Assembly (NCBI GenBank): GCA_036003885.1
Contig: DASYSA010000727.1
Coordinates: forward strand, 1-5,490
Source: DASYSA01 sp036003885
Lineage (GTDB): Bacteria > Acidobacteriota > Blastocatellia > UBA7656
DNA length: 5,490 nucleotides
Reading direction: 5' to 3'
The notes under the pieces are model-generated. The model did not search any database, had not been told where the DNA came from, and saw nothing but the letters and a program-made list of their open reading frames with translations. The position numbers were made by a program, and so were the translations under genes. Below, piece by piece: positions 5,466-5,490 of this stretch (the first letter of the stretch is position 1; every line of letters begins with the position of its first letter).

Positions 5466-5490
5466 ATGCCGAACGTGATTTCCGGTGTTC
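5466..5490 (+). CDS. Possible start of a further gene (partial, runs off right edge)
   Basis: An ATG at 5466 opens a frame reading MPNVISGV up to the window end. It lies about 4 nt after the transcription start predicted from the upstream promoter-like site, so the message would be nearly leaderless; no Shine-Dalgarno is visible. Eight codons are far too few to assign a product, and another start beyond the window is equally possible. It is listed because promoter spacing and start agree. Confidence 0.25.

Noticed and set aside
687..5490. All plus-strand genes, including the partial one at 5466, fall in the same reading frame
   Set aside because: Stops and non-multiple spacing elements separate them, and coincidence for four starts is not rare enough to mean anything; no sign of an ancestral fusion.

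Overview
The window looks like chromosomal DNA of moderately high G+C from a free-living, probably Gram-negative bacterium. Taxonomy is inference only. The gene style recalls uncultured Acidobacteriota (Blastocatellia-like) or a similar soil lineage: a COG3379-type alkaline-phosphatase-superfamily enzyme ending in LKSLGYLG, a GT-C membrane protein, a GT9 glycosyltransferase, and AT-rich heptamer repeats between genes. No marker gene is present to settle it.

Layout, left to right. Positions 1-528 (minus strand) hold the first 176 codons of a multi-pass membrane protein that starts with TTG and runs off the left edge. A divergent intergenic region (529-686) carries a promoter-like site for each direction, with a 42-bp near-perfect palindrome of six heptamers between them. 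Three plus-strand genes follow: a metal-dependent alkaline-phosphatase-superfamily phosphohydrolase (687-2354), a polytopic GT-C-like glycosyltransferase (2517-3989), and a GT9 (heptosyltransferase-like) glycosyltransferase (4116-5327). After the last gene comes another inverted-repeat element, then a promoter-like site and a possible start codon at 5466 for a gene running off the right edge.

The three genes together suggest a locus for building or modifying a surface glycan (LPS/O-antigen, exopolysaccharide or glycolipid). GT9 enzymes add sugars from nucleotide donors at the cytoplasmic face. GT-C enzymes use lipid-linked sugars at the outer face. The AP-superfamily enzyme would cleave or move a phosphoester. 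The substrates cannot be read from the sequence.

The most unusual feature is non-coding. Every one of the four intergenic gaps holds an inverted-repeat element. Three are built from 7-bp units, with a different heptamer in each (GAATTTC; AGTTTTC/GAAAACT; GATTTTG/CAAAATC). In two of these three the arms flank a unique centre with its own small hairpin. Two elements end within about 25 bp of the next start codon, and those genes have no visible Shine-Dalgarno sequence. The repeats resemble the short tandemly repeated heptamers known from cyanobacteria, but their strict inverted arrangement and presence in every gap deserve attention.
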